Source of the DNA: JAWRCU01 sp033542235
GTDB taxonomy: Bacteria; Pseudomonadota; Alphaproteobacteria; Rhizobiales; Rhizobiaceae
Reading direction: 5' to 3'
Assembly: GCF_033542235.1 (NCBI RefSeq)
Contig: NZ_JAWRCU010000003.1
Coordinates: forward strand, 62,001-126,000
Length of the DNA: 64,000 bases
Both the position numbers and the translations under genes were made by a program. The notes below the pieces were generated by a model that ran no database searches, was not told where the DNA came from, and saw only the letters and a program-made list of their open reading frames with translations. Below, piece by piece: positions 60,592 to 64,000 of this stretch; the stretch's first letter is position 1, and each line of letters begins with the position of its first letter.

Positions 60592-61547
60592 GCGCCCCTC
60601 TCTTTCCGCTCGTTGCCGCTCAGCGCACGGACGTAGAAATAGCCCAGCGTCATCAGGATGAGGAAAAGGAGTACGGAATACGCCGCCGCCACACCCCAGA
60701 GCTGTCGGCCGAAGGCGAGCTCGTAAATGTGCGTGATCCATATATGCGACGCGTTCGACGGCCCGCCGCCGGTCATGATCCAGGGAATGATGAAGGAATT
60801 GAAGTTGGCCACCGCCAGCAGCAGGATCGTCACCGTCGAGACGTTCCTCAAGTGCGGGAACGTGACGTGCCAGAAGCGCTGCCATGCGTTGGCCCCGTCG
60901 ACTCTTGCGGCGCTCAGCAACTGGTCGGGGACCGTCTGCAGGCCGGCCATCATCATGATCATGGCAAACGGAAACTCGCGCCAGATATTGACGACGATCA
61001 GCGAGGGCAGAACCGTGCTGACGCTGTCGATGAGATTCGGCGGCCGGTCGGCCAATCCGAGGCCCACCAGCACCGCGCCTATGATCCCGAAGTCCGAATG
61101 GTAGATCCACTTCCAGATATAGGAGGCGGCGACCGCGCTGATGACCCAGGGAATGATCAGGATAGCGCGCAGGACGCCACGGCCGACAAATTCGCGGTGG
61201 AGCGCCAGCGCGGTCGCGAATCCGAGGATAAAGGAGATGAAGGTGGATCCCACTGTCCAGATCAGGGTGTTCCAGGTGACTTTCCAGAACACCGGGCTGG
61301 TGAGGATGGTCGTGTAGTTGTCGAAGCCGATGAAGATCTTGTCGCGGAGCTGCAGGCCGGGCGGCGTTTTGAAGAACGACAGCTCGATCGTGTAGTAGAT
61401 CGGATAGGCGATGACGATGAGCATCACGGCGAGCGCAGGCAGCACATACGCGTAGTCGGCGCGATGGTCCCATACGTCCAGGAGCACGCCGGACCTACCG
61501 GGCTGTAATCTTCGGCGAGCCTCGGCCTCGCCGGTCACAATCGTCAT
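60588..61547 (-). CDS. Sugar ABC transporter permease (MalF type)
   Basis: A 319-residue inner-membrane permease with about six helices (YVLPALAVMLIVIAYPIYY is the first). The EAA-type loop reads LLSAARVDGANAWQRFWHV. The family is MalF/UgpA. It forms a heterodimer with the second permease in CUT1 importers. The gene lies 78 bases after the binding-protein gene and overlaps the next permease by four bases, so the operon order is binding protein, MalF type, MalG type, ATPase. Confidence 0.93.
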   Translation of the reverse strand: MTIVTGEAEARRRLQPGRSGVLLDVWDHRADYAYVLPALAVMLIVIAYPIYYTIELSFFKTPPGLQLRDKIFIGFDNYTTILTSPVFWKVTWNTLIWTVGSTFISFILGFATALALHREFVGRGVLRAILIIPWVISAVAASYIWKWIYHSDFGIIGAVLVGLGLADRPPNLIDSVSTVLPSLIVVNIWREFPFAMIMMMAGLQTVPDQLLSAARVDGANAWQRFWHVTFPHLRNVSTVTILLLAVANFNSFIIPWIMTGGGPSNASHIWITHIYELAFGRQLWGVAAAYSVLLFLILMTLGYFYVRALSGNERKERGA

Positions 61548-61625
61548 TGTGGCATGCCCTTATGTCTTCGGAACGAGCCGGCTGCTCCGGTCGTGCAGCC
61601 GGTAGGATCGTATGCCGGGCTCGGA

Positions 61626-63104
61626 CTAGAGTCCGCCCATGAGGTCTTTTACCTTCTGGGCAGCATCATCCGCTGCCTGGTCGACGGTCATCGCTCCGGT
61701 CAGGGCATTCTGCAGCATATCCGGGATGATGATGTTCATGATCTCCGGGGACTGCGGCAGCGCCGGGAACGGGATGCCGTAAGGCAGCATCGAGGTCGTG
61801 ACGTCGAGGAACTTGATGTTGTCCAGACGTTCCTTCATCCATTTGGTCTTGAAGCCGTTGAGGTTGCCCGGATTCGAGCCGGCGTAAGCCATTTTCAGCG
61901 ACCATTCAGGGCTCGCCCACATACAGATAAGAGCCTTTGCAGCCGGTTCGTCCACCTTGCCGCCGTCGACATATTCGGGCTTAAGGATATGAATGTTCGA
62001 GCCGCCGAACACGACGGCGCGCTTGCCGTCGGGACCAGCCGGTATGAGGCCGTAGCGCATGTTGTCGATGACGGTCTGCGCCTTGTCCTTGTCGGAGCCC
62101 GTCGCCTTCTTCTGCAGGTCGAGCATGACATTGTAATCGGATGGATGCGAGATCATCATGCCGAGCTGGCCGGCGAGGAACAGGGGCTGGTTATCGGCCT
62201 GCTGGTTGGTGAGTGCCGAAACCGGAACCGACTTGTCGCGAACATACATGTCGTACGAGAGTTGCAGCGCCGCCTTGCTCTGCGGGCTGTTCAGCTCGAC
62301 CTCGCCGTAGGTCGGGCTCGCGCTGGCTTCGTCGAAGACGCCGCCGCCATAGGCCCACAGCTGAGGCATGAAACGATAAGGCGTATTGCCGGCATTCTTG
62401 CGAGCCACGAGGCCGTAGCCGGCAACGCCGAGCTTGTCGTGGATCTGCTTGGAATATTTGACCACGTCGTCCCAGGTTGCCGGAGCCTTGTCCGGATCGA
62501 GACCCGCACGCTTGAAGATGTCGGCGTTCCAGATGAACGCCATCGTCTCGTTGTTGGTCGGAATGCCGTAGGTCACCCCCTCCCAGGTCACGGCCTTCAT
62601 GGCGCCGGGCCAGAAATCCTCGGTCGCATACCCAACATCCTCGGGCTTGAGCGGCTGCAGATAGCCCTTTGACGCGAACTCTGTCCCACCCAGGATTTGC
62701 AGGCGGACCGCCATCGGCCCGGCATTGCCCAGAAGCGCCGTGCGGAACTTGTCGAGAAGGTCGTTATAAGTGAGGGCTTGTTCCTCGAGCTGGATGTTCG
62801 GATAGGTCTTGCGGAAGGTCTCGAAGAAATCCTTGTAGTACTGGCGCAAGAGGTCGGGATCGCCCTCGAACACGCCCTGATACCAGAAAGTCAGTCGCCC
62901 CTTGTAGTCGAGAGGGGTGACCTTGGCGCAATCAGCCGCCGTGTCAAAATCCTGTGTGCCCGCAATGGCGCGCACATATTCCGGCGACCACTTGTTCAGG
63001 TCGACCGGCGGCGCACCCAGCGCCGACGAAGACATCAGCGATGCCATTAAAGCGATGGAAACGGTGCCACGCAGAATGGCACCGCCGAGCGTAATCCTCG
63101 TCAT
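61626..63104 (-). CDS. Sugar ABC transporter substrate-binding protein
   Basis: A 492-residue periplasmic binding protein (SBP_bac_1 type). The signal peptide is visible (ILRGTVSIALMASLMSSSAL, cleavage near ALG-AP). The mature protein has the usual two-lobed motifs, LTFWYQGVFEGDPDL, YGIPTNNETMAFIWNADIF and AAKALICMWASPEWS. The start at 63104 follows GGAGGATACC; an ATG seven codons upstream is weaker. Length is somewhat above the usual 420 residues. It is the first gene of the importer operon, and its upstream region holds the candidate operator for the divergent GntR regulator. The ligand is unknown. Confidence 0.92.
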   Translation of the reverse strand: MTRITLGGAILRGTVSIALMASLMSSSALGAPPVDLNKWSPEYVRAIAGTQDFDTAADCAKVTPLDYKGRLTFWYQGVFEGDPDLLRQYYKDFFETFRKTYPNIQLEEQALTYNDLLDKFRTALLGNAGPMAVRLQILGGTEFASKGYLQPLKPEDVGYATEDFWPGAMKAVTWEGVTYGIPTNNETMAFIWNADIFKRAGLDPDKAPATWDDVVKYSKQIHDKLGVAGYGLVARKNAGNTPYRFMPQLWAYGGGVFDEASASPTYGEVELNSPQSKAALQLSYDMYVRDKSVPVSALTNQQADNQPLFLAGQLGMMISHPSDYNVMLDLQKKATGSDKDKAQTVIDNMRYGLIPAGPDGKRAVVFGGSNIHILKPEYVDGGKVDEPAAKALICMWASPEWSLKMAYAGSNPGNLNGFKTKWMKERLDNIKFLDVTTSMLPYGIPFPALPQSPEIMNIIIPDMLQNALTGAMTVDQAADDAAQKVKDLMGGL

Positions 63105-63226
63105 AGGTATCCTCCACGTTCCCATGCCGCTCTGCGCCGGGGCAAGCGGTCCTTGCTCGTTCGACCGCGGGGGCTGCGCCTTTCTGCCAATTTCAATGTA
63201 TCCCCTCGATCGCTTGATAGGTTTTC

Positions 63227-63273
63227 AGATCACAGATTGTCTGTCAACGCTGCCAGATCGTACATTGTTTGTA
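63227..63273. promoter_or_regulatory. Candidate GntR operator: two direct repeats
   Basis: Two copies of an 18-base sequence lie 28 bases apart: AGATCACAGATTGTCTGT (63227-63244) and AGATCGTACATTGTTTGT (63255-63272). Each core is itself nearly palindromic: ACAGA-TTG-TCTGT and TACA-TTGTT-TGTA. They sit in the 222-base gap (63105-63326) between the importer operon and the divergent GntR gene, as expected for a regulator that controls both. Binding is not shown. Confidence 0.6.
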
Positions 63274-63326
63274 GAAATCGTGCGTGATATCGGTCACAAC
63301 GTGTATTGACCGTGCAGGAGTCGTCA

Positions 63327-64000
63327 TTGGCCGAAATAAGCGCTTTCAAAGCCAAGCCACCCGTGGGGACCGATCCCCTCGGGGCATCCAGCGAGGGTGC
63401 TTCGCTTTATGAATTGATCAGAGAAGACATCATCGAGGGACGGCTCGCCGCCAACGAACGTCTTGTCGTCGCCGATCTCGCGCGGCAACACGGCACTTCG
63501 ACCAACCCCGTGCGCGAGGCCCTGCAGCTGTTGCGTGGGGAGGGCTTTGTCACCTTTGTCCCCAACCGCGGAGCGCGCGTCCGACCCATAGATCAGGATT
63601 TCGTCAGGGATATCTACGAAATCGGCGTTTTGATCGAGCCAGCCCTGACGCGATGGTTCGTGAATATGGCGACCGCGGAGGACATCGCCGAACTGGAACG
63701 CATCCAAGGGCTGATTGAAGAGAACAACTTCGCCGACACACTCCTGCACAGTGAGCTAGATACAGCCTTCCACACGGTGATGTATCAGCGGCACTACAAC
63801 CGCCATGCCGCCGAGCTTTGGTGGAAGCATCGCGAAGTGCTGCGAGCGGTGAGCCGGCGTTTCAACTTCACGCTGGCACGGCGCGCCGCGATCATGCGCG
63901 AGCACCGCGAACTCATCGCGCACGTGAAAGCGGGAAAAGCCGACGAAGCGGCCGAACTCATTGCCCGCCATGTCGAGGGTTCCGGCCGGCATATTCTCGA
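63327..64000 (+). CDS. GntR-family (FCD) transcriptional regulator, 3' end missing
   Basis: The frame runs past the end of the window, so about 224 residues are seen. An N-terminal GntR winged helix covers about 25-95: LYELIREDIIEGRLAANERL, VADLARQHGTSTNPVREALQ, LRGEGFVTFVPNRGARV. The C-terminal FCD effector domain follows, with DTAFHTVMYQRHYN (a metal-site type Asp/His) and REHRELIAHVKAG (a second His). The proposed start is TTG 63327 because GGAG lies eight bases upstream; GTG 63312 is possible. Metal-binding FCD proteins usually sense a small carboxylate, such as a sugar acid. It is divergent from the importer operon. Confidence 0.9.
   Translation, partial: MAEISAFKAKPPVGTDPLGASSEGASLYELIREDIIEGRLAANERLVVADLARQHGTSTNPVREALQLLRGEGFVTFVPNRGARVRPIDQDFVRDIYEIGVLIEPALTRWFVNMATAEDIAELERIQGLIEENNFADTLLHSELDTAFHTVMYQRHYNRHAAELWWKHREVLRAVSRRFNFTLARRAAIMREHRELIAHVKAGKADEAAELIARHVEGSGRHIL

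Noticed and set aside
60592..61473. Upstream extension of the second permease
   Set aside because: The extra residues come from reading the first permease gene out of frame. The ATG at 60591 with a four-base overlap explains the operon.
61554..62672. Plus-strand open frame (372 codons) opposite the substrate-binding protein gene
   Set aside because: It is antisense to an intact binding protein with a signal peptide and ribosome-binding site.

Overview
The window looks like a chromosomal stretch of a high-GC alphaproteobacterium of the order Rhizobiales, probably Mesorhizobium or a close relative. This is inferred from the gene families (a Prs-type secretion pair, ExoF- and Wzz-type export proteins, a FadR/FCD-type GntR regulator beside a UgpC-type sugar importer) and from short palindromic intergenic repeats. 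I see no tRNA, rRNA or CRISPR array. Most of the window, about 3.0-55.6 kb, is one large mosaic surface-polysaccharide locus. A sugar-acid catabolic and transport locus (55.8-64.0 kb) lies on the right, and unrelated genes (0-2.7 kb) lie on the left.

Layout. 1-2667: end of a RES-domain protein, a ChaA-like cation/proton antiporter and a Crp/Fnr regulator. 3059-3823: a LuxR-type regulator whose receiver domain lacks the usual phosphorylation residues. 4045-6759: a remnant of a LamG gene and rfbC-rfbB-rfbD for dTDP-L-rhamnose; the fourth gene, rfbA, stands apart at 14805. 6988-12227: a type I secretion adaptor, its ABC exporter and a large RTX-type beta-helix substrate. 12228-14804: a poorly coding region with a transposase-like gene. 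14805-26222: rfbA, a tyrosine-kinase-like ATPase, a Wzz protein, an ExoF-like export protein, flippase, polymerase and three glycosyltransferase-type genes. 27030-35297: sugar-nucleotide dehydrogenase, glycosyltransferases, an asparagine-synthase-like amidotransferase, a Sec-exported beta-helix protein and the initiating sugar-phosphate transferase. 35569-43254: decoration genes, namely a thioesterase/ATP-grasp fusion coupled to a flavoprotein, an acyltransferase-3 protein, a protein with two copies of an uncharacterised Cys/Trp domain, and another glycosyltransferase, with decayed gene fragments between them. 43835-53982: a probable CDP-linked branched-sugar module (SDRs, DUF4910 protein, Fe(II)/2-oxoglutarate oxygenase, RmlC-like epimerase, C-methyltransferase, cytidylyltransferase, PIG-L deacetylase) plus an orphan Rossmann-like protein. 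54193-55629: a VanZ-LamG membrane protein.

How the genes may work together (inference). Three donor routes (dTDP-rhamnose, a UDP/GDP-uronate, a CDP-branched sugar) would feed a Wzx/Wzy-type pathway. The initiating transferase starts the lipid-linked unit, glycosyltransferases extend it, the amidotransferase and acyltransferase decorate it, the flippase and polymerase finish it, and the Wzz, kinase and ExoF proteins control length and export. Two related beta-helix proteins, one exported by type I secretion and one by Sec, may cut or modify the product.

The right-hand locus encodes a sugar ABC importer, an enolase-superfamily dehydratase, an RraA-like protein and a divergent GntR regulator, with two direct repeats between the regulator and the importer that look like its operator.

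The most unusual elements are the tandem Cys/Trp-domain protein (41347-42339), the thioesterase/ATP-grasp plus flavoprotein pair (35569-38666), the paired beta-helix proteins, and three kinds of decayed gene fragment, two of which have a related sequence elsewhere in the same locus by direct comparison of nucleotides.
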